Positions 51,838-57,693 of a stretch of 57,693 bases of DNA are shown one piece after another (position 1 is the stretch's first letter; every line of letters begins with the position of its first letter). The DNA lies in the NCBI GenBank assembly GCA_030692365.1, contig JAUYCC010000102.1, positions 1 to 57,693 on the forward strand, given 5' to 3'. The DNA is from Pelolinea sp. (GTDB lineage Bacteria; Chloroflexota; Anaerolineae; Anaerolineales; Anaerolineaceae). The translations under genes were made by a program, and so were the position numbers. The notes beneath the pieces were generated by a model. The model was given only the letters and a program-made list of their open reading frames with translations, made no database searches and was not told where the DNA came from.

Positions 51838-51981
51838 ATGAAAAAATTTACCAGAGAGATCACACTCGCCGCGAGCGCGGTGAGAAGCAAACAAGGACGT
51901 TTGGTGATCATGATCATCACCATCATATTGTTCGTACTCAGCGCCGGTGCCCCTAACGCGACAATTGGCATCGGAAAATAA
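51838..51981 (+). CDS. 47-residue single-pass membrane peptide, family B copy 1
   Basis: MKKFTREITLAASAVRSKQG, a membrane helix (RLVIMIITIILFVLSAG), then APNATIGIGK. A basic N-terminus, one helix and a short outside tail suggest N-in, C-out. The last 17 residues (LFVLSAGAPNATIGIGK) are identical in copies 2 and 3, while codons differ synonymously (GGT/GGC, GCG/GCC, ACA/ACT/ACC), so the sequence is under purifying selection. ACAGGAG lies upstream. Function unknown. Confidence 0.75.
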   Translation: MKKFTREITLAASAVRSKQGRLVIMIITIILFVLSAGAPNATIGIGK

Positions 51982-52012
51982 CAAGATCAAACAATAAAAA
52001 AAGGAGAATACC

Positions 52013-52261
52013 ATGTTACGACACTTCAATGCCACATTCAGCCCGCGCAGCCAGATGGCCAGCCCGGAATACAGCCGCATCCTTTCAGCCGCTGTCATCA
52101 ATAACAGTTTTCGCCAGATGCTGTTGAAAGACCCCATTAAAGCAGTCTGCGGCGGTTACAGCGGAGAGAACTTCAACCTAAACAATGAAGACAAGAGCCG
52201 CCTGGCGTCCATCCGCGCATCATCCCTGGCAGACTTTGCTGCCCAGTTATCACAAATATAA
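52013..52261 (+). CDS. small 82-residue protein, family A copy 2
   Basis: Same length as copy 1. Conserved core SRILSAAVINNSFRQMLLKDPIKAVCGGYSGE and end SIRASSLADFAAQLSQI. It has one Cys (VCGGY) that copy 1 lacks. AAAGGAG lies upstream. The gene follows copy 1 of the membrane peptide by about 30 bases and precedes two more membrane peptides. Confidence 0.75.
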   Translation: MLRHFNATFSPRSQMASPEYSRILSAAVINNSFRQMLLKDPIKAVCGGYSGENFNLNNEDKSRLASIRASSLADFAAQLSQI

Positions 52262-52279
52262 CCAAACCTGGAGGAAACA

Positions 52280-52423
52280 ATGAAACACATTGCCAAAGAA
52301 CTAACTCTAATCACCAGCGCCCTGCACAGCAGCAAAGGCCGCACGGTTATCGCTATTCTAACCATCGCGCTCTTCGTCCTCAGCGCCGGCGCTCCTAACG
52401 CCACTATCGGTATCGGAAAATAA
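52280..52423 (+). CDS. 47-residue single-pass membrane peptide, family B copy 2
   Basis: MKHIAKELTLITSALHSSKG, then a helix (RTVIAILTIALFVLSAG) and the invariant tail APNATIGIGK. Start has GGAGG upstream. Alignment to copies 1 and 3 is gapless over 47 residues. Confidence 0.75.
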   Translation: MKHIAKELTLITSALHSSKGRTVIAILTIALFVLSAGAPNATIGIGK

Positions 52424-52446
52424 TCAATTTAACAAGGAGATTTGAG

Positions 52447-52590
52447 ATGAAAAAGTTATCTTTTGAAATGAACCGCGTTTTCAACGCTTTGAACAGCAAG
52501 ACCGGCAAGCTGGTCATTATGGTTGTCGTCCTGGCTCTGTTCGTACTCAGCGCCGGCGCCCCTAACGCGACCATTGGTATCGGAAAATAA
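52447..52590 (+). CDS. 47-residue single-pass membrane peptide, family B copy 3
   Basis: MKKLSFEMNRVFNALNSKTG, then a helix (KLVIMVVVLALFVLSAG) and the same tail APNATIGIGK. AAGGAG lies 10 bases upstream. It directly follows copy 2, so the pattern of six genes is A1-B1-A2-B2-B3-A3. Confidence 0.75.
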   Translation: MKKLSFEMNRVFNALNSKTGKLVIMVVVLALFVLSAGAPNATIGIGK

Positions 52591-52638
52591 TTATTCGGGT
52601 AAGGGTTATTAAAAAAACAATTTATAAGGAAATCAGAA

Positions 52639-52887
52639 ATGTTACGGTATATCAATCAATCGCCAAATAATGCAAACCATTCAGTCAACTCCGAGATCAG
52701 CCGGATCATCAGCGCAGCAGTGGTGAACAAACGCTTCTGCAGCGCGTTGCTCAGCAATCCTTCTACTGCCATTTCACAAGGCTACTGCGGAGAACCCTTT
52801 CGCCTGTCTATGGAACAGAAGGACCGCATTTCAATGATCAATGAGCATTCCCTGGAAGGTTTCGCCGCGCAGTTGGCACAGATATAG
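52639..52887 (+). CDS. small 82-residue protein, family A copy 3 (divergent)
   Basis: Same length. ISRIISAAVVNKRFCSALLSNPSTAISQGYCGEPFRLS keeps the core, and the end is NEHSLEGFAAQLAQI, with two Cys (RFC, GYC) not in copy 1. It is the most divergent sister. AAGGA upstream. A structured hairpin follows. Confidence 0.75.
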   Translation: MLRYINQSPNNANHSVNSEISRIISAAVVNKRFCSALLSNPSTAISQGYCGEPFRLSMEQKDRISMINEHSLEGFAAQLAQI

Positions 52888-52896
52888 CAACTATAA

Positions 52897-52960
52897 GCAA
52901 GTCAGTTGTTTCTCTTTTTCCAAAGTCTTGGAAAAGGAAAGGTGCTGAAACCTGACTTGC
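52897..52960 (+). ncRNA. structured RNA element between the small genes and the ATPase-like gene
   Basis: GCAAGTCAG pairs with CTGACTTGC (52897-52905 with 52952-52960); inside, GTTTC pairs with GAAAC, and then TTTTCCAA pairs with TTGGAAAA around an AGTC loop. The three stacked stems form one long hairpin of about 64 bases. No U-run follows, so a simple terminator is unlikely; it may act in processing, attenuation or stabilising the peptide mRNA. Seen directly; role inferred. Confidence 0.55.
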
Positions 52961-52988
52961 ATAATCGCGGCGCATTGAGGAATTATTG

Positions 52989-53609
52989 ATGGTAAATATG
53001 CAAAAGATCAAATCGATCAAGTCCATACTCGTGACCAACACACGGGCTTATTCGGACGGCAATTCTGTGGCCGCGGATCTCGCGGTGCTGGTTGCCCAGA
53101 ATGGCAAACGGGTCGCGCTTGTGGACGCAGATTTGAGAAGGCCGCTGATTCATTCCCTTTTCGATCTGCCCAACCGAGTAGGTTTGGTCGATATCCTGCA
53201 GGGACAGCGCTCCCCTTCCGCAGTCATGCATTCAGTTAATTCCAATCATCTTTTTGTGCTCACCGCCGGGAAACTGCCGGCCGCCGGCACCGACCTTTTT
53301 GCCTTGCCAAAAATGAACGAACTCCTGCGCCAGCTCAACGACGAATACGACAAGGTCATCATTCACGGACCGCCGTTCTTCTATTCAGAAGCAACTACCC
53401 TGGCGGGCAAGGTGGATGGCGTTGTCCTGCTCATCCATCCCGGACATACCAAGTCTGATCCTTCTCAGGCGATAATGGAAAAATTCCAGAAAACCGGTGC
53501 TACCATCATCGGCATTGTGATGCGCGACCAGCCCAAGTACCAGGTCAATCAGTCCGCGTTTATTGATAAACTGCTCACCTACGACCGGCGAGCTCGGTTA
53601 ACCCCTTAA
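52989..53609 (+). CDS. BY-kinase (CpsD/CapB)-like ATPase with degenerate P-loop
   Basis: A 206-residue cytoplasmic protein of the BY-kinase/ParA family. The usual Walker A (GExxGKS) is replaced by AYSDGNS in SILVTNTRAYSDGNSVAADLAVLV. Walker A' (RVALVDADLRRPLIHSLF) is intact; the Walker B-like strand VIIHGPPFF is altered (family: DxPP). So ATP binding is doubtful. It lacks the Tyr-rich tail. In exopolysaccharide loci such proteins gate polymer export; here it closes the peptide operon. I chose ATG 52989 (TGAGG 8 bases upstream). Confidence 0.82.
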   Translation: MVNMQKIKSIKSILVTNTRAYSDGNSVAADLAVLVAQNGKRVALVDADLRRPLIHSLFDLPNRVGLVDILQGQRSPSAVMHSVNSNHLFVLTAGKLPAAGTDLFALPKMNELLRQLNDEYDKVIIHGPPFFYSEATTLAGKVDGVVLLIHPGHTKSDPSQAIMEKFQKTGATIIGIVMRDQPKYQVNQSAFIDKLLTYDRRARLTP

Positions 53610-53691
53610 TCTTAATTCCTTCTAACAAGAACATCCTCGCAATCGGGAATTTTTTTATAATCCATGTTATCTACCCCACAGGTCAGTATTG

Positions 53692-53697
53692 TATACT
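53692..53697 (+). promoter_or_regulatory. -10 box of the GH3 gene
   Basis: TATACT lies so that transcription would begin at about 53704, after the in-frame GTG at 53700. A weak -35 candidate (TTATCT) lies 19 bases upstream. If this is the promoter, translation must begin further in, which supports the ATT start described with the next gene. Confidence 0.4.
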
Positions 53698-53729
53698 GAG
53701 TGTATTCTTATCATTCAGGAGAGAACCCG

Positions 53730-54881
53730 ATTGACCCTAAAGAATTGCAGGCAGGTGTTGAAAGAATGAAAGCCCTGGTTGAGCCCTGGCATAAATCTCT
53801 TAAAGACCCGAATAATTCCCAGGACGCCGTCCTTCAGGGATTACTTAAGATATTCAGTCAGACTGAATACGGCAAAGAGCACGGCGCGGGTTCAATCGGT
53901 TCATATCCGGACTTCTGCAAGGCGTTTCCGGTAAAAACCTATAAAGAATATAAACCGCTGATCGACCGGGTGATGGCAGGGGAAACTAACCTGTTATTAA
54001 ATGAAGAACCGGTCGGCTGGGCGATTACGCGCGGAACAACCTCTAATGAAAACAAATTCATCCCGATGACGCCCACCGACCTGAGAATGCGCGTTTCTGC
54101 AGGGCGCGCGGTTGTGAACTATGCCCTGACCTCCCAGCGCTTTGATATCTTTGCGGGTGTCAACCTGAATCTGAATTTCCCTTCCAAAGTCGGCACGGTC
54201 AAAGTAGGTAACAGGGAGCTGGATTACGGATACAGTTCGGGGATCTATACCAAGTATGTTTCCGCGCAGACGCCTGTTCGTTCCGTCCCCACTCAGGACG
54301 AAATTGACGCCTTGGGTGGCGGAAAGACGATGCGCGACTGGGAAAAACGCTTTGACCTGGCTTATGAGAAGTGCAAAGACCAGAACGTGACTCTGGTCGG
54401 CGGTGTGGCGCCCACCGCGCTGCAATTCGGGCGGTATATGTTCCGCAAATACCGCCATTACCCCAAAGATATCTGGAAGACAATTGTGATGACCCTGGGC
54501 AGCGTTCCGGGAATTAACACTCGCCTGGCTGAGCCGCTGCAGGCCGTTTACGGCAGGCAGGCTGCCATCCGTGAGATTTACGGCGCGACTGAAGGCATGT
54601 TTGGTCAGCAGCTGGACGAAAACAGAGCCTGGTCTCCCAATTATGATTTGTTCTTTTTTGAGATCCAGACTATCAACGGCATCAAGCCGCTATATCAAAT
54701 GCGCCCCGGCGAACTGGGCAGCCTGATCGTCTCAACGCCGGTTTTCCCGCGCTACAAGATCAATGACCTCATCCTGGCTTTCAAAGCGCCTTACTTCCGT
54801 TGCATTGGCCGTGAAAACTGGCTAACGCCGCTTAAGTACGGCTGGTATGAATTTTCAACCTTCAACTTCGGAAGGTTGTAG
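53730..54881 (+). CDS. GH3-family protein (short form)
   Basis: A protein of about 383 residues similar to the GH3 auxin-responsive family (acyl-adenylate-forming fold). EPVGWAITRGTTSNENKFIPMTP, TLVGGVAPTALQFGRYM, EIYGATEGMFGQQLDENRAW and PRYKINDLILAFKAPYFRCIGRENW are family motifs, including the adenylate-binding YGATEG. It lacks the C-terminal domain of plant GH3 enzymes, as is normal for a short bacterial form. No ATG or GTG near the start has a ribosome site; AGGAG (53717-53721) is placed 8 bases before an in-frame ATT, so a non-canonical ATT start is likely. A GTG at 53700 is the alternative. Confidence 0.85.
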   Translation: MDPKELQAGVERMKALVEPWHKSLKDPNNSQDAVLQGLLKIFSQTEYGKEHGAGSIGSYPDFCKAFPVKTYKEYKPLIDRVMAGETNLLLNEEPVGWAITRGTTSNENKFIPMTPTDLRMRVSAGRAVVNYALTSQRFDIFAGVNLNLNFPSKVGTVKVGNRELDYGYSSGIYTKYVSAQTPVRSVPTQDEIDALGGGKTMRDWEKRFDLAYEKCKDQNVTLVGGVAPTALQFGRYMFRKYRHYPKDIWKTIVMTLGSVPGINTRLAEPLQAVYGRQAAIREIYGATEGMFGQQLDENRAWSPNYDLFFFEIQTINGIKPLYQMRPGELGSLIVSTPVFPRYKINDLILAFKAPYFRCIGRENWLTPLKYGWYEFSTFNFGRL

Positions 54882-54935
54882 CAAGAGAAATTATTTTCAT
54901 TTAAAGATGCTGAAGGTAATTGACGAAAACAAAAT

Positions 54936-54996
54936 CCCCTCCTCATTTGAGGAGGGGAAAATGTTCTTCCTCCCCCTCAAAAACTTAGGGGGAGGA
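54936..54996. terminator. two tandem GC-rich palindromes between convergent genes
   Basis: CCCCTCCTCA, TT, TGAGGAGGGG (54936-54957) and TCCTCCCCCT...AGGGGGAGGA (54968-54996) form two strong hairpins between the GH3 gene and the convergent membrane-protein gene. Both are of the GC-run palindrome type found elsewhere in the window and probably stop transcription from both sides. Confidence 0.7.
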
Positions 54997-55011
54997 TTTA
55001 ATATCAAAATA

Positions 55012-55491
55012 TTATTGACGTTTCCGCCCAAGCCCCGAGACCAGCACGCTGACGCCCGCGGCGATGAGGATGAACGGCCAGATAAACTCCCAGTTGCCGA
55101 GAAAATTACCCAGCCCGACTGCGATAAAGATCGCCGCCACAATCAGTGTCCCGCCCAGGTGTTTGTGAAATTGCGGTACTACCAAGCGAATGACTGCTTC
55201 AGACAACAAAATCACACCCGCGCCCAGCATGATGATGCCCCATGCAGCCGGTTCAAAGACTTCCATCCCCTTCGGCAAGTATTTAGCGATGAATCCCGCA
55301 GCCAACACCTTGTCCAACCAGCCGGAGTTAACCGCCAGAAAAACCAGCCCTGCCCAAATGAGAATGGCCGCCCAAACAATTGAACTGAGCGTGTCACGTT
55401 CCTCTACCTTTTCATCATGTTTGAGGAGCTCTTTTTCGTCCTTCTCGTCCAATTGTTTTTCATCTTTTTCGTTTACATTTTTTTCAGCCAT
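55012..55491 (-). CDS. small membrane protein (LiaF/DUF5668-like)
   Basis: A 159-residue protein: an acidic/Lys-rich N-terminus (AEKNVNEKDEKQLDEKDEKE) followed by four membrane segments (IVWAAILIWAGLVFLAV, WGIIMLGAGVILL, GTLIVAAIFIAVGLGNFLG, FIWPFILIAAGVSVLV). The helices resemble the LiaF transmembrane (LiaF-TM) type. Start ATG has CGGGAG upstream. It is followed by a Lys-rich microgene upstream on the same strand. Confidence 0.75.
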   Translation of the reverse strand: MAEKNVNEKDEKQLDEKDEKELLKHDEKVEERDTLSSIVWAAILIWAGLVFLAVNSGWLDKVLAAGFIAKYLPKGMEVFEPAAWGIIMLGAGVILLSEAVIRLVVPQFHKHLGGTLIVAAIFIAVGLGNFLGNWEFIWPFILIAAGVSVLVSGLGRKRQ

Positions 55492-55522
55492 AGACACTCC
55501 CGGAAAATAAGGCTGCTTTTTC

Positions 55523-55627
55523 TTACTCCTCGTTTTTCTTTTCTTTTTTATCCTTCTTTTCTTTCTTATGTTTCTTTTCTTTTTTATCCTTCTTATCTTT
55601 CTTGTCCTTCTTGTCTTTATTACCCAT
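55523..55627 (-). CDS. 34-residue Lys/Asp/Glu-rich micropeptide
   Basis: A short frame of MGNKDKKDKKDKKDKKEKK type, repeating KKDK/KKEK units and ending KKNEE. GGAGG lies 5 bases before the ATG. The high charge and regularity suggest a low-complexity nucleic-acid- or membrane-binding peptide. It lies about 30 bases before the LiaF-like gene and its acidic/basic start (KDEKQLDEKDEKE) has similar composition. Too short for most gene finders, so probably unannotated in related genomes. Confidence 0.55.
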   Translation of the reverse strand: MGNKDKKDKKDKKDKKEKKHKKEKKDKKEKKNEE

Positions 55628-55667
55628 CATGCACCTCCATATTTATTTTAATTATATACAATTATTT

Positions 55668-56849
55668 TCAAAAATTCTTCAAGTATTCATCAAAAAATTG
55701 AATAGTGTTTGTAATAAATAAAGTGTCGCCGCTATTTTGGAAGGTGTGCGGCTGATCGGGATAGGATTGGCATTCTACCTTTTTACCCAATTCTTTCAGA
55801 TAATCGCATAGAAAATCCGACCATTCTGGCGGGACAACGATATCCTTCCCACCCTGATGGATGCTCAGTTGCGCGATTACCCTGTCAAGATAAGCCAACG
55901 GGGAAAGTTTTGCCAGCGTTGCCGCGGAGGCTGCCGGTTTCTTATTACCGCGCCCGTCCTCTTCAAAATGCGCAAGATTAAATTCCTCATTGGTATGGAT
56001 GGATGCATATAAAAGAGCTGCATCAATATCTTTGTCGATTACCAGAATGCGCATCACAATTCCACCGCCCATGCTGTGCCCCCACAGGCCTATTCTCTCC
56101 GCGTCCGCAGTTTTCAACAACCCGTCCGAGCCTGCCTGTTGGCGCACCAGCGCGATCAGGTTGAGCGCATCAATTGTATCCCCGATTCCGAGCGAATTTT
56201 CGGCAGCGGGAGACGGCGCATAACCGCGCAGGTTCGGATGCAGAACGATAAACCCTTGTTCAACCAGCGCGTCGGCATATCTGGTGGAATAATCCAGGGT
56301 GGCATATTCTTTCGGATCAACATACCCATGAAACATAAAAATTACCGGAAAAGGACCATCGCCCTTTGGAAGGTTGAAAAAGCCAAACATATTCAAACCA
56401 TCACTGCGGTAACGAAACAGCCTGCGGGTAAAGCCCAGGGATGAGGCAGACAGTTCTCCCAAGTCTTCCAGCACCCCGCCCCCGTAAGTCCGGGCTGCCA
56501 GTACGTCAATATAAAGGTCACTGAAAAGGTCCGGGGTGGGTGAAGGCGGCAGGGTTGGGGTCAATGTCATCAGGAGATTGAAGGTCGGTGTCAGTGTAGG
56601 CGCCGGGGTTGACGTGGGGGAAGGCGTGGGCGTGTATTTTTTAACACTCACCCCTGGCGCAGGCAGGACCACAGGCGCTTCAACTGGTTTGGCACAGCCC
56701 GCGATGGCAAAGCTAATGGCCAATAAAACCGGAAAAAGAAATTTGCTTACTCGGATAAAAACAGGTTTATTCAATTCAGAGGTTTTTGTTTGGTTTATCT
56801 TTTTTTGGAAATCATTCTCAATTTTGCGAACTTTATTCCGTTCTATCAA
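55668..56849 (-). CDS. lipoprotein alpha/beta hydrolase
   Basis: A 393-residue extracytoplasmic enzyme. A long N-terminus leads to a lipobox (AIAGC) near residue 50, then a Pro/Thr linker (PTPSPTSTPAPTLTPT), then the hydrolase domain: FMFHGYVDP (oxyanion side), nucleophile elbow GLWGHSMGGGIVM, and the end His in YPDQPHTFQNSGD. It resembles dienelactone-hydrolase/S9-type esterases. Substrate unknown. Short gap to the next gene. Confidence 0.88.
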   Translation of the reverse strand: MIERNKVRKIENDFQKKINQTKTSELNKPVFIRVSKFLFPVLLAISFAIAGCAKPVEAPVVLPAPGVSVKKYTPTPSPTSTPAPTLTPTFNLLMTLTPTLPPSPTPDLFSDLYIDVLAARTYGGGVLEDLGELSASSLGFTRRLFRYRSDGLNMFGFFNLPKGDGPFPVIFMFHGYVDPKEYATLDYSTRYADALVEQGFIVLHPNLRGYAPSPAAENSLGIGDTIDALNLIALVRQQAGSDGLLKTADAERIGLWGHSMGGGIVMRILVIDKDIDAALLYASIHTNEEFNLAHFEEDGRGNKKPAASAATLAKLSPLAYLDRVIAQLSIHQGGKDIVVPPEWSDFLCDYLKELGKKVECQSYPDQPHTFQNSGDTLFITNTIQFFDEYLKNF

Positions 56850-56853
56850 CCTG

Positions 56854-57693
56854 TTATTTTTGAACCGGGATAATCACAAATTCCTGGTTGTTAAATTCGT
56901 AAACAGGGAGTCCCTGCCGGGGTTGTATTCCATCCAGTTTTTCGATTACAAATCCTTTTTCAGTATCCATATTCTTTACCGCCTCAGCAGAATATACCTC
57001 AACAAATATATCTTCAATTCCACGCGTCCGTAACCCGCCGTAAATTTCCATTTCATTCTGCGATTTGCAGTCCGGAGGAAGAAATACGGTTATCTTATCC
57101 GCATCACCACTCTTTGGATCAGGCGGTGGAAGGAGATGCGAAATCTGCTTCGCCAACCATGGGTAGGTCTGATAATCGTTTAAAGCCCTGAAATAAGCAG
57201 GAGCGCCCGCTGTGTAGTAAATCACTGTCCCGATCACAAGGGCTGTTAAAGCGGTTTGTTTTTTTTCCTTCCAAAGTAGCAAGTTGGTGAGAGCATAAAT
57301 AAGGAACAGGAGCACAAAAAAATAGGGTCCTAATAATTCGGTATAAAAACCGTCTAAGGAACCCTGCATTTTAAGTAGATTTCCATCTGTTGGAATCACT
57401 GCCCCATTGATCAGCGTAATATACGCGAATGTGACCAACCCAAAAGACAAAATCTGTGTAAAAGCAAAATACCTCCATTTGGTTTTAAATTGGGACGGTT
57501 CAATTTTAACCAATGTAACCAGGGAGATTGTGAAAAAAAGCACTGAGAAGATGATCAGGTAGCGCCCCATGATCGCGCTGGGGAGGTCAGCGTTGTAATA
57601 CGCGCGCCAAGAATGGCGCGTGACGGCAGCGTAAAAACCGCCCATAACCGCCAGCACCTGAAATATCCAGCGCCCGAACCCTTCGCGCCATCG
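56854..57693 (-). CDS. multi-pass membrane protein, glycosyltransferase-like C-terminal part (runs off the right edge)
   Basis: At least 279 residues of a larger protein, open to the window edge. Six to eight hydrophobic segments (VTLVKIEPSQFKTK, FALVTFAYITLING region, FFVLLFLIYALTNLLLW, TALVIGTVIYYTAG) are followed by a soluble C-terminus (ITVFLPPDCKSQNEMEIYG...). The layout is that of an oligosaccharyl or mannosyl-transferase type protein, but no decisive motif is visible. It is upstream of the lipoprotein gene by a few bases, so in the same operon. Confidence 0.6.
   Translation of the reverse strand, partial: RWREGFGRWIFQVLAVMGGFYAAVTRHSWRAYYNADLPSAIMGRYLIIFSVLFFTISLVTLVKIEPSQFKTKWRYFAFTQILSFGLVTFAYITLINGAVIPTDGNLLKMQGSLDGFYTELLGPYFFVLLFLIYALTNLLLWKEKKQTALTALVIGTVIYYTAGAPAYFRALNDYQTYPWLAKQISHLLPPPDPKSGDADKITVFLPPDCKSQNEMEIYGGLRTRGIEDIFVEVYSAEAVKNMDTEKGFVIEKLDGIQPRQGLPVYEFNNQEFVIIPVQK

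Noticed and set aside
54847-55383. Plus-strand open frame overlapping the LiaF-like gene
   Set aside because: It crosses two palindromes and the opposite-strand membrane gene; no domain and biased composition.

Overview
The window looks like a chromosomal contig from a strictly anaerobic bacterium, most likely Chloroflexota (class Anaerolineae) or a close relative. This is inference from gene content: a tungsten aldehyde oxidoreductase joined to Hdr/hydrogenase modules, many polyferredoxins, a K+-independent-type membrane pyrophosphatase, a short GH3-type protein, GPH/MFS carriers and several families common in uncultured Anaerolineae. No rRNA, tRNA, CRISPR array or transposase was seen.

Left part (about 1-10.7 kb, minus strand): one long operon encodes a MoaD-like protein, a tungsten aldehyde:ferredoxin oxidoreductase, a ferredoxin, an HdrA-MvhD fusion, an HdrC-MvhD fusion, the two subunits of a group 3-type [NiFe] hydrogenase and a polyferredoxin. 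HdrB is absent. HdrA is interrupted by one in-frame UGA in its conserved Cys-rich loop and is best read as a selenoprotein with a SECIS-like hairpin just downstream. The layout suggests an H2-linked, possibly electron-bifurcating, aldehyde/acid (or other AOR substrate) complex.

11-26 kb: two ArsR-controlled clusters, each next to a CcdA/thioredoxin module. The first has a ferredoxin, a lone HdrA N-domain protein, a NifX-like protein and an orphan molybdenum hydroxylase. The second has arsR-arsD-arsA-arsC without any arsenite pump, two YlbF-like proteins, an FmdB-like zinc ribbon, a class V aminotransferase and a DUF3343 protein. The last two are families associated with selenium-dependent molybdenum hydroxylases. 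Phosphoglycerate mutase and a second selenoprotein, a peroxiredoxin-glutaredoxin fusion with Sec at the peroxidatic position, follow.

26-44 kb: a DUF438/hemerythrin protein, ferredoxin and Crp-family regulator; a Fur-family regulator with a znuABC-type metal importer; a membrane pyrophosphatase; an ABC exporter; a DUF362 ferredoxin; an SDR plus split transketolase behind a LacI-type operator; and an MFS carrier with a PadR regulator. Several genes are broken: a glycosyltransferase remnant, a PPOX gene with an internal UAA, and a 37-codon E1-alpha stub.

44-57.7 kb: a C39-like peptidase interrupted by UAG, a NapG/H-like polyferredoxin with a Tat-exported DUF362 lipoprotein, an acetyltransferase-like protein and a GPH transporter. 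Then comes the most unusual locus: a DUF5317 membrane protein followed by six tiny genes of two kinds (three 82-residue proteins, three 47-residue membrane peptides with an identical 17-residue C-terminus), a structured RNA hairpin and a Walker-A-degenerate BY-kinase-like protein. A GH3 protein, a Lys-rich micropeptide, a lipoprotein hydrolase and a membrane protein running off the end complete the window.
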